From positions 2,356,001-2,420,000 of the forward strand of contig JAULSU010000005.1 of the NCBI GenBank assembly GCA_030512335.1: a stretch of DNA of 64,000 nucleotides, given 5' to 3'. Position numbers and translations under genes: made by a program. Positions 1 through 12,478 of this stretch are shown in pieces. The notes under the pieces were generated by a model. The model searched no databases and was not told the DNA's origin. It was given only the letters and a program-made list of their open reading frames with translations. Position 1 is the first letter of the stretch. The number at the start of each line of letters is the position of its first letter. This DNA is from Immersiella caudata. Lineage: Eukaryota; Ascomycota; Sordariomycetes; Sordariales; Lasiosphaeriaceae.

Positions 1-2852
1 ACTTCGGTCCTCCAAGGGCAGGTCAGCTAGGAAATCCGCACCCATTTAGGGGCAGCCACGTGCCTGGAGGTCGGCTGATACTGTCTCTGGTGGGGGGCCG
101 CGGTATAAATGTCGCAGCTGCTGGCCGGGTATCATTGATTCTGGGACGTCATCCGTCCTATTTTCGGCGCGTCCTTCTCCGTCTTCGGCCGATCGAGGAG
201 GAGACATAGGGATCGGCGGTGGGACGACCAGGCCGGCGGGCGCGGAGCAACGAAGGAAACACTAACAGCCATTAGCAAAATACGTATGTCCGCCATCTTC
301 CGATCCGACCCAGACGATAAGCAGTTTGAAGGGAGAGTCCGTGCGTGATCAGTGTCAGGCCTGGTTCATTGGGGGCCCTGCTGCAGCTCGCAGACGGCTA
401 TCGAGGGCGGGCGAGGGGGGCCACGAATCGAGAGAAGAGGGGGGATGGGGGCAGGGCGGAGGGTGGAGGGGGGGGGGGGGGGGGTGGTCGCCAACGAGGC
501 CGCCGGAAACAATAGGGCGGGAAGGAGAACGCACAGCAAAGCACGTCACGTCACTCAGTGCATGGCAACGCTGCGGCCCAAGTCACTCGAAACCACTCAA
601 GGACCGATTCCGACCGACGAGCGCCATGCCATACTGTCCGCCACTCCTCGTCATCCCCATTCCCCCGATGGCCCCCCAGAGATTTCGGCTGGGCTCCCCT
701 TGTGGGGCTAGCCTCTCTCACGCCTTACTGGGGCTGCCCAACCCGGATCACGGAACGCCCCCCTGGCTGTCCCATTCGAACTTGGAATGGCGGTTACGCT
801 CTCTCTCTCTCTCTCTCTCTGTCTCTCCGAATCAGGACCTAGCAATCTTTTGAAATTCCGACGACTTCCCTTGCATTCCGGATGTGGACGCGGTGTAAGG
901 ACCAGGAGATATCAAAAAGCGGGAGAAGCACGCAGCCCGATCACCCCCAACAACTCTCCCAACAGGACGCAACACCTGCCGTGACTCCCAAAGCGTCGCC
1001 CCCCTTCTTCCAGCCTCTCAGAATCCATCTGTGAAACATGGTTTTCCACATCGTATGCACCTGGACCGCAGCCCGCTGTTTCTCACCCCGTCTCCCATTC
1101 GTCCAGCCGAGCCGTCCATCCCTTCCCTCTGGCTCCCCGGTTCCCTTTTCTCTCATGCCGACAGGCCCCGTACATGCAGCGTGAGGCTTACGATTCGAAA
1201 AATGCCATAAAGTCTACCGAAAAACCTACCGCTTAGCCCAGATAAGCCAAGACCAGCCGCCTCTCTCCGCGTCGTCCGCTCACTGGCTCCCCTCCCCCTT
1301 CTCTCGCTGCCGAGGAACCCGACTGTGGGGGGACAGCGTAGAGGTGGGAAGCCAGTGGGATCGCTCCCCGGGTTTCTGCAACCCGAGTTTTTGCTCTCTG
1401 CGTCGCCCTTCCTCGGCAGCTACATCTACTCGCCCGTTCTAGCTATCATGTTAGGATCCTGCGCTTTGGGCCCTCCTCCGCCTTTCTGCAAGGACCAGGA
1501 GGAGGAAAGCGGCTCCTTTGGTTAGAGACTGATGACTACCCGCATCTTGTTGGGAGGGGGAAGAAATCGGAGACAGGACAGCCTGTGAGTGGTGTTAGGC
1601 ATCCTACCTCAACACAGATGCTCCGCCGCTCGCTCCCTTGCGTCTTCCTCTGCGCTTACCTGTTTCTCTCCGCTCGGGCTCGCTCGTTCGGTCGGGCACC
1701 AAGCGTGCTCCGTCCGGACGAACGAAATTCGAGCGGGTTAGAACGGAAAAAGGGTCGTGGGAAGTAGGATTCTGGTCCAAAAGTAGCTCTCTCGTTACTG
1801 ATAAAAAGTCGTTGAAACGTTGATTTTTGTTTCCCCATTTGGAGCCGAACGAACCCATTGCTGGTGAGAAGTATTTTCCCTTTCCCCCCCCCCAAAAAAT
1901 AGTTCCCCTTATAACCCCACCCCCCGTTTACATGAAGAAATAGCCCAAAAGGAAAACTAGTCTGGAAGCCAAAGCCACATCGCAAAAAGAAGAGAAAACA
2001 AAACAAACAATTATTCCGATAAAAAAAAGCCGTTGTACTCCATTTCTCCTTGCTCTTCGCACTGGTCCCGCGAGCAATATCTCCCAAATCGGGTCAAAGA
2101 AAAACGACACTGTAGAAAAGAAACACGATGAACGCCGCTCGCGGACGACACACCCACACGCGATCAACCCGAAACTCCTTCCCAGTCAGGACTAGGTTCT
2201 GAAAAACCATCTGCTGTCCGTCTTCTGCCGGGCCGCCCCCGTCCATGATGAAGCATGGATGGATCCGCCCACACCCTTGCATCTCCCCTCGTCATTCTCG
2301 CCGCTCCCTCCCTCCCATCTCTCACACGATGTCTGCCCAAGCTGACGTGCATCGTGTGTGAGTAGAAGGGGCGCGAGGAGAAAAAGAGACAAGAGAAAGC
2401 AAGGTAGGACAAGGACAAGCCACCCGCCATCGCCTCGGACCAGGCCCGAGCAGCGAAAGAGAAAGGGGAAAAAGGAAAAGCCACAGGTCAGTTTTCGTCT
2501 AACCCTTCCCCTCTTTAATTCCTCCCCTCCCATTATCTCTGTCTTCCCCTCCTCCCAGCGGTCGACGACCACCCCTGCTTGTGTCGCCGCCCCTGAGAAG
2601 AAAGCCAGCCCCATGCAAAACGTGTGTTGGGTATGTATGTGATGCGTGCAAAAATGATCCCACATGTTTCTTTCCTTCTCCCTCTCAGCTCGAGGCTTCA
2701 GGGGCATTGCGCCGGCTCTTTTTTTTCTCCCCTCCCTTCCCCCGCCGGCTCCTGGGTCTCCCAATGAAAAGTGTCGCCCACCAACCAGCGCTGCTGCCAG
2801 CAGAAAAGGAGTACTTGGAGACGAAGTGAAGCTTCATTCTTTCCGGGTATGG
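1..2852. other. gene-free left end with simple repeats
   Basis: No open frame here has a recognisable domain or a protein-like composition. The stretch holds a run of 17 G at 468-484, a CT microsatellite at about 799-820 and several pyrimidine-rich tracts typical of fungal promoters and leaders. It may be part of the upstream or 3' region of a gene outside the window, or a noncoding transcript; nothing in the sequence decides between these. Confidence 0.5.
799..820. repeat. (CT)n microsatellite
   Basis: An uninterrupted CT dinucleotide run of about 11 units, followed by a slightly imperfect continuation (GTCTCTC). It lies in noncoding DNA and is likely length-polymorphic. Confidence 0.9.
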
Positions 2853-3182
2853 CTAGATGGAGCGTATTTTCTCTTCGTGACCTTTCCATAGATCATGCAT
2901 TTGATCTTGGATCTCCAGAATGTCCCGCTGTGTTTTTTCAATGGTAGCACGCCGGTTGCCTTCCCGCTGCCACCGCATGATGTCGTCCGACAGCTTCCGG
3001 ACCCGACGGTCTTTTTTGCTGATCTGGTCGCAGATCTTGCATTGACTGGCCTGGTAGGATGTGTCGTACACCAACTTCAGGCCACAAGTTTCCCCTGTGC
3101 GGTACTCCTTGTTGCACTGTTGGCGGAAGTTCCCCCATTTCCAGTACCCGCAAGACCATCGCGTCTGCTCAAAGTAGCACAT
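2853..3182 (-). CDS. small conserved Cys-rich protein, function unknown
   Basis: A single open frame of 109 aa from the ATG at 3182. The N-terminal half holds paired aromatics and cysteines (WSCGYWKWGNFRQQC, ETCGLKL, CKICDQ); the C-terminal half is a charged helix that could form a coiled coil (KLSDDIMRWQREGNRR). From memory, short proteins starting MC.. with a WKWG.FRQ.C.KEYR.GE.CG core recur in Sordariomycetes as conserved hypotheticals; this is recall, not a search. No signal peptide or membrane segment is visible, so a cytosolic or nuclear zinc-binding protein is the simplest reading. It is the only credible gene in the first 10 kb, with no close neighbour on either side. No intron is needed. 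Function is not known. Confidence 0.75.
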   Translation of the reverse strand: MCYFEQTRWSCGYWKWGNFRQQCNKEYRTGETCGLKLVYDTSYQASQCKICDQISKKDRRVRKLSDDIMRWQREGNRRATIEKTQRDILEIQDQMHDLWKGHEEKIRSI

Positions 3183-6100
3183 GGTTGGTGTTGGCGTGCC
3201 CGGGGTAGATATGTCGAAGTTGGGGTTTGTCGAATGGCAGTGCTGGCGTCTTTGGGGTTCGGCCGGATCTTGAGGTGCGCAACTTTCTTCTTCGCTTGTC
3301 GTCTTTTTGTGGGTTGGCTTCCCGCGTCTGATCTGATCTGACCCAATAGTTCACAGTTAGCATCTTAGTTCGCTTCCCGCCCCTCCCGCTCTCCCTCAGC
3401 TGCGTCTCGACCGCCTGAGTGGCGACCCGCAAAGAGTCTAGGGTACCACAGCAGCTCCGTGTGTGTTGGAGTGTGTTGGGAACAGTCACTTACCCACACT
3501 GCAGCAGATGCACAGAAGAGGAAAATGAGCACACGGTGGAGCAACAAGCTAGGCGCACAGGCTTGTGCGTGTGTTGAGTCAGGGGGACGAAATGGTAGGT
3601 GGCGTCTTGCTTCCTTTCTTGTCGGATTTGGAAGAGTCAATGCCCGGTATCAATGATGGCGATGTCGAAGACGAGGACGGTGATGTCAATGTTGTTGGAG
3701 GAGCAAGAGGAAGACTATCCGACAGTGGCCCCTGGAAAGGGGGGCGTCGGGCTGTACTTGTACTTTGATGGCATCGCATCGTCTACTCCCAAGCGGGCGG
3801 GACACCCTCCTTCCCCGTTGCGTCGACCACGGCAGCGGCGCATCAAGCGGTGTCAGGTAGGGATGTGTGTATGAGCGAGGCTTTCGGTCGCTTCTTCGTT
3901 TTCCTATTCTCCCAGGCCAGGCCACTTGGCCGCGGGTTGCCCCCCCCCCTCCACACCCCCAGTCCCATCGTCAATCAGCGTTGCGATCACACGTCGAGTC
4001 GAGGGAGTGCCCGGCCGGTCTGGGGTGTGTGTATGTGTGTGCGTGCGATGCCACCCTTGCGCTGCCGTCAAATTAGCCCGATTCCTGTCCCGCGCAGGTC
4101 CCTCTGAGTGGAGTGGCCTTCATAGGAGCCACGTTGTTCATGGCTCATTTACCATGGTCTTTTGCACACGCCATCCCCACCACGCCATGAACTCTTGCTC
4201 GACTCGGACAAGGTGCGGTGGCCAAACCAGGGACCATCCATTGGCAACGAGGGGGGGAGGCGAACGCGGTGGGTTTTTTCCCAAGACCTCGCCGGCGCCC
4301 ATTGGCCCGCGTTGGCAGACCGTTGCTCGAGGGGCCGCTGGCCCTCCAAGTCCATCCCCCCCTCTACTTCCGCGTGGTACTTCCATGCATACACGCGGGC
4401 CCCCATCGCTGGTCATGTTATTGCGACCTGGGCGGGAAGGGCAACGCTGGAACCCAACGGGATTGCGACTCTGGGAACGAAAAAAAAAAAGGGGAGGGGC
4501 GGGGCGGGCAGCGCGACCCCTGTTCGCTTTTTGGTGTTGTTGTGTTTTCCACCGCTTGCATCCCACCATCGAGCGCCGCGACCAACGCCCTTGTGTGGTC
4601 CATGGCTGAGGATCTTCCCGTTTCTAGCCTGGGGCCGTTGTCGAGGGCCCTCTTCCGGGTCGGCCCACATGGCGACAAGTGTTCGGGCTAGCGTGGGGTC
4701 GACTGCTGGCCGCGACCAGCGACCATGTCAAGGGGCCCTACGGAGCAGGGCCAGCGCCGAGGGCCGCCACAAAAACAGAAACATATGTTTCCTTTAGCCT
4801 CCGTTCCGTCCTGCCCCGTACCGATCAGTACCCGACTGGGCATGGCACTTGCTAAACCCCGACCGGGTCTAGCTGCGTTTCCGTCTCTTGGCATCTCGAG
4901 ATTCGCCTGCATCTACCCTCTCTCCAAAGGTGGAGAGCCCAAGGCCGCGAACATGTTTGGCGTCCGACTGGCGTTTGCATGATGCCGTGCTGTCGAGTAA
5001 AGCAAACACGGGCCAGCGTGGCTGGCAGCAGGGGCAATCTAAACCCAAACTCAGCTGCTTCGGTTCTGGAACCGCAAGGTCTGCCGCACTCCTCTGTCAA
5101 GTGTCTTGCGTGATTGGCCTCCCGACTTGGTGACTACGGAGACTTGGGCCCACGAGTGCGAGCCACCCGGCACGCACGGAAGAGCCCCGGTCGGTGTTGG
5201 CTGTGCAGGTGGATCAACTTGCAGCCAGCGTTGGTCACTGTACTTGTCGAAGAAGCAGGCTAGGCCCCCGTGGGTGGTAAATGCCGGTTAGAGTGCTTAG
5301 GAACCGCGTGGGAGGAAGACGATAGCTAATCGTGGCACCCCATAGATTGTCATCTCGCCATAAGGTCGGAGCCTTCTCGCCCAACGCCCTATTCTGGGCA
5401 CGCTCAATCCCGCCGTACCCTTGTTGTCCTGGATCGACAGCCACTGAACCCCCCTGAACTGGCATCATCGACTCTGGCGACCAGCGCTGCGACCACGCTT
5501 GATGCCTTGATAGGGGTGGCGGAACCATCTGTTGCTAAGTAGCGCACGCGTGCAGGACGCTCATCTCACATGAATTGCCGTCCGGTGCCCCAGCAGGCGG
5601 TCCCGCCGTTCCATCGTTCCACCGTTTAGCCATACCATCCCGCCAGAGAAAAAAAAGGAGATCTTCACGACGGTGGCGGGTGGTTGGGGATCCGAGGGTG
5701 CGACGTGGCGAGTCTTGACTAGCTCGTCTGGCTTGCCCACTCTGTATGCTTCCCCCCCCCCCTCCAGCCGGGGGCACGGTGGGAGATGCATCGGCGACTT
5801 CAGGTTATACTTGTTTGCTGAACATCCTTTGTTCCAACTACTCCAAGGGACGCGGCTCATCTAACTACCCATGGGGCAGGATACTCCGTCAGGGATGCGT
5901 ATCTTGTACCTGGGTCGGTGTTGCCCCGGCCTACCTGAGGGACTTTGCCGGCAAGACATTGCCGGCATCTATGTGTGTCGACCCGTTCAGGTCAGTCCAT
6001 CCGTGCGCGGGCAGGAACTGGGAAGAAAAGGGCCGGCCTCACTGACGCATTCGATCGTGCGTTAGTGCTAGGCGTACGCCGGGATTTGGGTCCAGGCCGT

Positions 6101-9100
6101 GGCGGGCGAGGCCAGACGGCATGGCTTTGCGGGTAGCCATGGAAGCAGAGCGAAGCACCGCGCCCTTCTGGAATATGTTTGGGCCTGTTGTGATTTCTCT
6201 AGCTAGGGGCCTGAATCGTGTCGGATACAGGTCTATTTGGCCCTCTTGGCCTACGGCCTCCACTTTGCCATGTCTCCTTCCTGTGGGGTGGCACAAGCAA
6301 GCCGAGCAACTGCGAAACCCGCCCGGCCTGGGGACATATAGGCTGCGCAGAACAATATCCGGCGATGCTTCCGGGACTCCCGCGCTTCTTTGTCAGAGTG
6401 GGCGCCTTAAACTTGGGTCGGATCGAGGGCCGCGGCTGCCCAGGAGAGGGGGCTGGGTTCGCCTTTCGCGCCACCAAGAGGCATTCCCCCTAGTCGTCAA
6501 CAGAGAAGGGTGGAAGGATGACAGTGACCCAGGCGAGGACTAGGCTGTCGACCCTTGCATGCGAGAAGGGGGGTCGAGCCCAGAAGGGAAGCCCGGCAAG
6601 GGAGTTGATGAGTTGTTCATCGATCCACTCGAGCGAATGCCGCTTACACCTCTTGGCTGAGACCGCTTAGGGGTGGACCATCTCTCGGCTCTAGGAGGGC
6701 TGGTTTGAAAAAAGGAAAATGGAGGACGGAAAACGGGAAGAAACGCCGCGAGGAATTAATCTCGTCGCGGGTCGGCCTTTGCGAGGCCTAGCGGTGGTAG
6801 AGATGAGGAGGGGGGCGAGGTAAACATGGCCGTTCAAAACGGCCAGGTGGGTGTTGTTGTGGTCGCTTTTTGGAGCCATTAAGCGCCATCTCCACGTTTA
6901 AGCCGCCGACTCCGCGACGGCCGCCGTGTTATTCTAGCGGGCCAATCCACGACCGAAACAACGGCCGGGTCGAGCAAGGAGCGGGCCGTTCCCTCTGGCG
7001 TGGGGATGGAAATCGTGTGTGAATTTCTCCCGTATCAGCTGGTTCTGTTTTTTTTTTTTCGATTTTGCCGACCCCTCCCGCTTTGGCTCCCTCCCGTACC
7101 TTTCCCAAACTAGGCCCGTCGTCACAACCATGGCGAAACTGAGCGCTGCTTCCTCTTGGACATTCCGGCAGTTTCATATCGTACACAACAAGTGTGTCTT
7201 CGATGCCGTAGAGCATCTTCCGAAGCTTCGGGATCAACTGCGAATGGTAATGGCCGGAATCACCTGCGTGTAGCACTCCGAGCGCGCGAAGAGACGAGGG
7301 CGCGCGAGGGAGTGGTTTGAATTCTGGCTAATGAAGAGCCATCGAAAACTTCGACGGCTTCTAGAACACATGAAAGATTGGCCAATTGGACCGGTGCACC
7401 AACCAGGAGACGCTGTCCATGAGCCTTACAGGCCCAGCGTCCTCCCGACCAGGCTGCTACTCGCTATGAGCGTGTAAGTCGTCGTCGAGGTACCGAGGTA
7501 CAAGCTTGAGAGGACTGTGCGCTAGTTCCATGAGGCGGCCGAAAGCGATCGAGTCAGAGCTCGAGGCAGGGATCCGACGGGTCACCTTTCGGGAACGGCG
7601 GGTGACGGATGGTTGTGTCTGAGAGACAGCCTCAACGGAGGGTCCTTTACCTCTCTATTGGCTGGCCCTAATTGAGGGTGTAACGGGGGGTATGCTAATG
7701 GGGTGTGCGTGGACGAACCCCAATATCCGGTCCGATACGTCAACAACGATCAGTCAATTCAAAGCATCGTCATCGCATTGAGCTGGCTAGGGCGTCTTCT
7801 ATTCTCTACTACCTGTCGCCGTGCAGTCGGCATGGCGCAGATCAAGCACTTGAAGTCGAAGCCGCTTCGTGGCATCTGCAGTGGTGCGATGGCGGGCTGC
7901 TGTCTGTCTCTCTCGGTTGCATTTTCGAGGCTGCAGAAATGTACGACATCCTGTTTGTGGCCGCCGTGGGATTTTTTGGCAGTCGGTTGCTTGCGGATCT
8001 TCCTGCCTTACAGGTGTAGAATGCGCAGAGGGGTGCAGTGCGTCGAAAAATGCATCTCTGCAGCTGCAGTATGAGGCCGCCGGTGCGGAGACAACAGCAG
8101 TCTGCTCCGCTTGCCATTGCCGCGGAGAGAATCTCGGCGAGGTTGAGTTGTCAACAATTCAGACCGATAGCAGTAGTTCCGCGCTCATCTCAATGCCGCA
8201 TGTGCTCTGTCGGGGACCTCGCGTCTTGCGAAACTTCGGATGGCAGTCGTCGGCGCCCCCAACGCCGAAAGAGGTAACAGGATAGTGATAGCATGTTGAT
8301 GGCCGCAGGCCTGGAGGCCAACCCCGCCCAACACGTCACGAATTCGCGATCAGACAGAACGGATTGGGGTGGTTTGGCGGCGGAGGCGGGCTTTGCTGGC
8401 GCGGTGAATCGGAGAATTGTGTGCCAGTCCAGCGAATGTGCAGCGCCGATGCTTGGGTTTGGGCTGGCATACAGATACAGCCCCAAATCCAATTGAGAGA
8501 GAAAAATGTGAGATATGACAGCGGCGACAAGTCTTGCGTGTCTGGGTTTCCGGGAAATCCGCTACGACCATGTGCTCGTGGAGTCGTCTTCTGTCTCGCA
8601 GTGTGCGTTGCTGCTAGTGGTTCCCAGGGTTGCATGGTGCTGCTATGCCCCTGCAGGTGAGGTTGCAAACCTCTTTGGGCTTGGAGTACCAAGGGCATAT
8701 TGCTGTCCAGCCGCCGGCGATTGGAGAGCCCGGCTTGTGGAGAGGAGGGGGCAGCGACGCAGCTAGAACGGAACATGGCCAGGACCACCGCCGTGGGTGT
8801 CGTGCTGTGCAGGATGAACTGATGAAACGGACCATTGACTGGAGTTGGGGAGCTGGAGCAGCTTCTCCAAAAACTGGCGCCGTCCAACCCCGCATTGGTT
8901 GCTCAGGACCGAACTTATCGCTGCTTATCGCATCGGAGCAATTCCCATCCACTCAATCCGCCGTTTCTGCTTTGCCTGGAGACGAGACTGGACCACCCCG
9001 GGGCCAGGCCCGGTGCAATGTATAACAGTGCCGGTAATGCCTATTGTGGATGTTATTGATGAGCTGTACAAGACAGTGTTTCCATGGGGGCCAAAAGGGC

Positions 9101-10270
9101 ACTGCGGAGCAGGGAAGTTCGCCGCATAGAATGGCGTAACAAAAAGTGCACCCGCTGGCTCTCCACTCAGGGAGGACATTGTTGGAGACAGGGGTCGCTC
9201 TTACCGTTTTGCTCGATGTTGCGCTACCCCCCGCGAATTGCCTTGGCGCTCCACCTGGAATGACAGGGGTCATTGGTGGCAGGCAGCAAGACACAGCCCG
9301 CCAGGCGTGACGACACATGTCTCAAGTCTCACCTCAAATCGCGGAGACGTGCACTGTGCCAGTATCTTGTGACGACAGTGTCGACTGCGTATCCCACGCC
9401 AGCCTGATCATGTTCGCTGTCGTCGTCGCCTGCACGGTGATCCCCTACTTATTCTCCGTCCCGTGAAAACTGCACTCTGAGCATTGCTCGCCTCGTCTGG
9501 CTGCAGTACTGCGCAGCACGGCGTGTGAAGGCAGCACTGCATCGCGAACCAAGCGCTTGCCACGAACGGCGCCGCATCCGGTGGGCAGCGTAACCCACGC
9601 AAACGCACGCAACGCAACGCAGCTGGTCACAAGGATCGTGTTCCCGCATGCTCCCCACTGACCGAGAGACGCTTCGTACCTCACCTCCCCGCTGCAGCTC
9701 TCTCACCTTTCGCTCTCAGCCGACGCGCTGCATGCTAGGTCGAGGTCAGCATCGCCACGCCCAGCATCTCACTCAACACACCTTATCCGTCGCCGCCATC
9801 CGCAGAGCGGCCCAGACACCAGCCCTCCGCCCGCCGACCACCCTGGCGGCCACCCTTCCAGCCTCTCGATCGTGTTTAGCCGCACGGGAGAGCCATCATC
9901 GAACTTCGCCCCCATTCTCGCTGCTGCCCGTCCCTGCTCTGCCGGCAGAATCTCGCGGTCCCGCGATTGGCGACCGTGTCGTCGCTCTGCAAGTGCAAGG
10001 GGAAAGGGCAGGACAGCCGACGCCGCGCTTGCTGTCGCGCTCTGCGCTGTGTGCTGTCTGTGTTGGGCAGGTAGCGCCCAGTCGTCAGCGTGTCACGGCT
10101 ACCTTAGCACCCATTTCCAACCCTTCCAGTTCTTGACCAAGCCGTCGTGCACCAGGTACATCGAGAAGGGGTATCATTCTCGCCAAGTGTTGTGAGACCG
10201 AGCACAGGGGTATCGACATTGCCAGATCATCGAGCGTGAGGCGAGCTCACGCAAGTCGCTGCATTCAGCA
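3183..10270. other. 7-kb gene desert
   Basis: About 7 kb with no frame that looks like a protein. Open frames are short and biased in the arbitrary way expected of GC-rich noncoding DNA (rich in P, S, R, C and W). The base composition is not AT-rich, so it is not an obvious RIP-inactivated transposon block. The last ~600 bp (9650-10270) is probably promoter and 5' leader of the F-box gene and carries upstream ORFs. A short minus-strand frame at 7100-7276 is mildly protein-like but lacks splice or homology support. No tRNA A/B-box pair was noticed. Confidence 0.5.
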
Positions 10271-11665
10271 ATGGAGGGATCTCGTGCCCCAACCACATCA
10301 AACCAAGAGCAACTGTCGCCACCATCAGGAGCAGAATTCGGTGAGACTGTTGGCTCCGGGAGGGTAGACACGGACTCTTCCACGACTGTCCAGCTAGCTA
10401 GTCAAGCAAGCCACCTCACGCTATCGACTTCTGGAAACGAAGCCGAAAGCCACGCAGCCAACCCTCCCCGCATGAGCCTCTATGCGTCCCGGACGCCATC
10501 ACTCATTCAGGCGCCCCCGATAATGCCCTCGACGCCTGCTCGCAGCCAAGAGCCCCCAGGAATAGCACATGGAGGAGCATGGGAGTGGCAAAAAGGGGCT
10601 ACCATCACGCGCGAGCATGGGCATACCCCCGACACCCTTTACTCGTCAGTGCCGCGATCTAGACCGCGGGATGGTGATGACACCCATGCCGTAGTCGACA
10701 TGACTGGCGCTGGCAGCACCACAACAGCCGTGAAACAAAATCCGGTCCGAAACAGGCAGCTGTTGGACCTGCCAAACGAAGTATTGCTCCAGATTTTGAG
10801 TAATCTGGACGTCTGTGATCTGTTGGGAACCTCTAGGGTGCGTCCAATTCCTTCATTTCCTCTGAGCCCGAGTCTTCGTTGGCCAAACAAACTCTCATCG
10901 GTTTGCCCCCCTGGTCTTTCTCAGAGCCCACACGGCTTGAAGTGGCGGGAAGACAGTCCCTTCCTCCGTAGGCCGAAAGATGCAGCCCGAGGGACATCTC
11001 CTGCCCCCCTTCGTATCCCACCAAGACTTTGCTGCACTCTGACTCCCGCTTCTCTTCGCTCTCCGCTGAACCCACCGCCCACTCAACCCTCGCTAACCTC
11101 CCCCCAGACTTCCCACCTCCTCCGCAGCCTCGCCCTCTCTCCCGTTCTCCAGCGCCTCCGCCTCCGCCAAACCCGCGCTGTCCTTCCTCCCCTCCTCACC
11201 TCCCCCTCGCGCCCTTCACTCACTGACCTCATCCGCCGCCGCATCTTCTTGACCAACACCACCGTTGTCTCCCGTAAACTCGCCCGAAACCTCGTCGCTA
11301 TCCGCCTCCAACGCCGTCTCGCCGCTCGCCCATCCCCGGAAGCCCTTGTCGAGCGGTGCGTCCTTCCTCCTGAGTGTGTCCCCTGTGGGTACTACGTCCG
11401 CGGTAGCGTTCGCGACCGTAACGGCACAGGGAGTGTGAAACCGCCTGTTGCTCCTGCGATCGTGGCCAAGAAGAGAGCGGTGGAGAGGGAGAGGGTCAAG
11501 GATGGCCTGAGGCGGTGGGTTGGGTCGGTGTGGACAGGAGAGGTGAGGAACCGAGGGGAGGGTGTGAGGATGTGGGAGGAGAGAGTTGGTGTAGGGAGGG
11601 TTTGGAAACTGAGGAGGTTTTGGGAGAGGGTTGCTAATGGGGAAGCATTGGCTGTTGACAGGTGA
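10271..11665 (+). CDS. F-box protein
   Basis: Two exons: 10271-10837 and 11108-11665, joined by a 270-nt intron (GTGCGT ... CCCCAG), giving 374 aa. Residues 1-160 are low-complexity, Ser/Thr/Pro-rich. An F-box follows at about 162-205 (LLDLPNEVLLQILSNLDVCD, then across the splice junction SHLLRSLALSPVLQ). The rest is basic and Arg-rich, with conserved-looking runs (VSRKLARNL, CVLPPECVP). F-box proteins link substrates to Skp1-Cullin1 ubiquitin ligases; no WD or LRR substrate domain is visible, so the target is unknown. The intron is a multiple of three and contains no stop, so reading through would add 90 residues inside the F-box. Splicing is preferred because the flanks then give a continuous F-box helix. 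Confidence 0.85.
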   Translation: MEGSRAPTTSNQEQLSPPSGAEFGETVGSGRVDTDSSTTVQLASQASHLTLSTSGNEAESHAANPPRMSLYASRTPSLIQAPPIMPSTPARSQEPPGIAHGGAWEWQKGATITREHGHTPDTLYSSVPRSRPRDGDDTHAVVDMTGAGSTTTAVKQNPVRNRQLLDLPNEVLLQILSNLDVCDLLGTSRVRPIPSFPLSPSLRWPNKLSSVCPPGLSQSPHGLKWREDSPFLRRPKDAARGTSPAPLRIPPRLCCTLTPASLRSPLNPPPTQPSLTSPQTSHLLRSLALSPVLQRLRLRQTRAVLPPLLTSPSRPSLTDLIRRRIFLTNTTVVSRKLARNLVAIRLQRRLAARPSPEALVERCVLPPECVPCGYYVRGSVRDRNGTGSVKPPVAPAIVAKKRAVERERVKDGLRRWVGSVWTGEVRNRGEGVRMWEERVGVGRVWKLRRFWERVANGEALAVDR

Positions 11666-12478
11666 AGTTTGGTATCTTGTTGTGATATGTGCTTGTTTGT
11701 CTATTTGTAAGATGTATGTGTATGTTGTAGGGGTGCCCGGGTTGTTACTGCTTTGGTGGATGGTGTTCTGTAGGGTACTGACTTAGCGTAGATGGCTTGC
11801 TTGCTTTGGGGTTTCCTGGTGTCTTTGCTGTATGTGTGGCAATTGACTGCTTGGTTTGTTGGGCGTGAAGGGTGATGATGGCTCCCAGGGTCGATGCCTC
11901 CCAAGGAAAATATCTCCGAGGTGATGCTGCCCGCTTCCTATTACTCCGGAGCAGCCGCGATTTCATATTCAGGAGCAGCGAGACAGCACATCAGGAATGA
12001 AGAAACATAATGAGCAATCTAAGGGCCTGTACGAAAGCGCGAGCGCGCTGGCGCAATATCCTGTCGTGGATGAAGCCCAAGCCAATATAGAATCAGGCTC
12101 AAATCAGCACTTTCGTTGTACCCAGAGGAATTGGGGGCTGCAACGACGCCCAACCACTATATCACCAGACCAGCAAACTGAATTGTAATGGTGGTGAGAC
12201 AACTGGCAATGAGGAGTACGTTGACCTGATGAATGCCAGGCCTTGTGTTTGCGCTGGACAACAGGCTTGGACAACACCCAAGAGGCTGAGCCGCGGGTAT
12301 GGTGAAATCTGGTAGGCATTCTGAGCCACTAATCACTCGTCGTCGTACTTTTGACGCGCACGTAATATACAAGAATAATATACAGAGGGTTTGCCCAAAT
12401 CTCTCAAGTTACACAGCATATCGGCCTCCGGCGGGCCAAGCTTCGCCGTACATTCATGGATTGCTTCCAGCACGAGAC
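11666..12478. other. convergent intergenic region, F-box gene and zinc-finger gene
   Basis: Shared 3' space between the plus-strand F-box gene and the minus-strand zinc-finger gene. T/G-rich downstream of the F-box stop, as expected for a 3' UTR. No gene or repeat is seen. Confidence 0.5.

Noticed and set aside
6929..7276. minus-strand frame with a mildly protein-like stretch (HYHSQLIPKLRKMLYGIEDT)
   Set aside because: No start with support, no splice partner and no homology recalled; kept only as a note.
8336..8887. 183-codon minus-strand frame
   Set aside because: Rich in Ser/Pro/Arg/Trp without motif; overlapping frames on the other strand are equally open.
9648..10136. 162-codon plus-strand open frame before the F-box gene
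   Set aside because: Composition is that of GC-rich noncoding DNA; more likely leader sequence with upstream ORFs.
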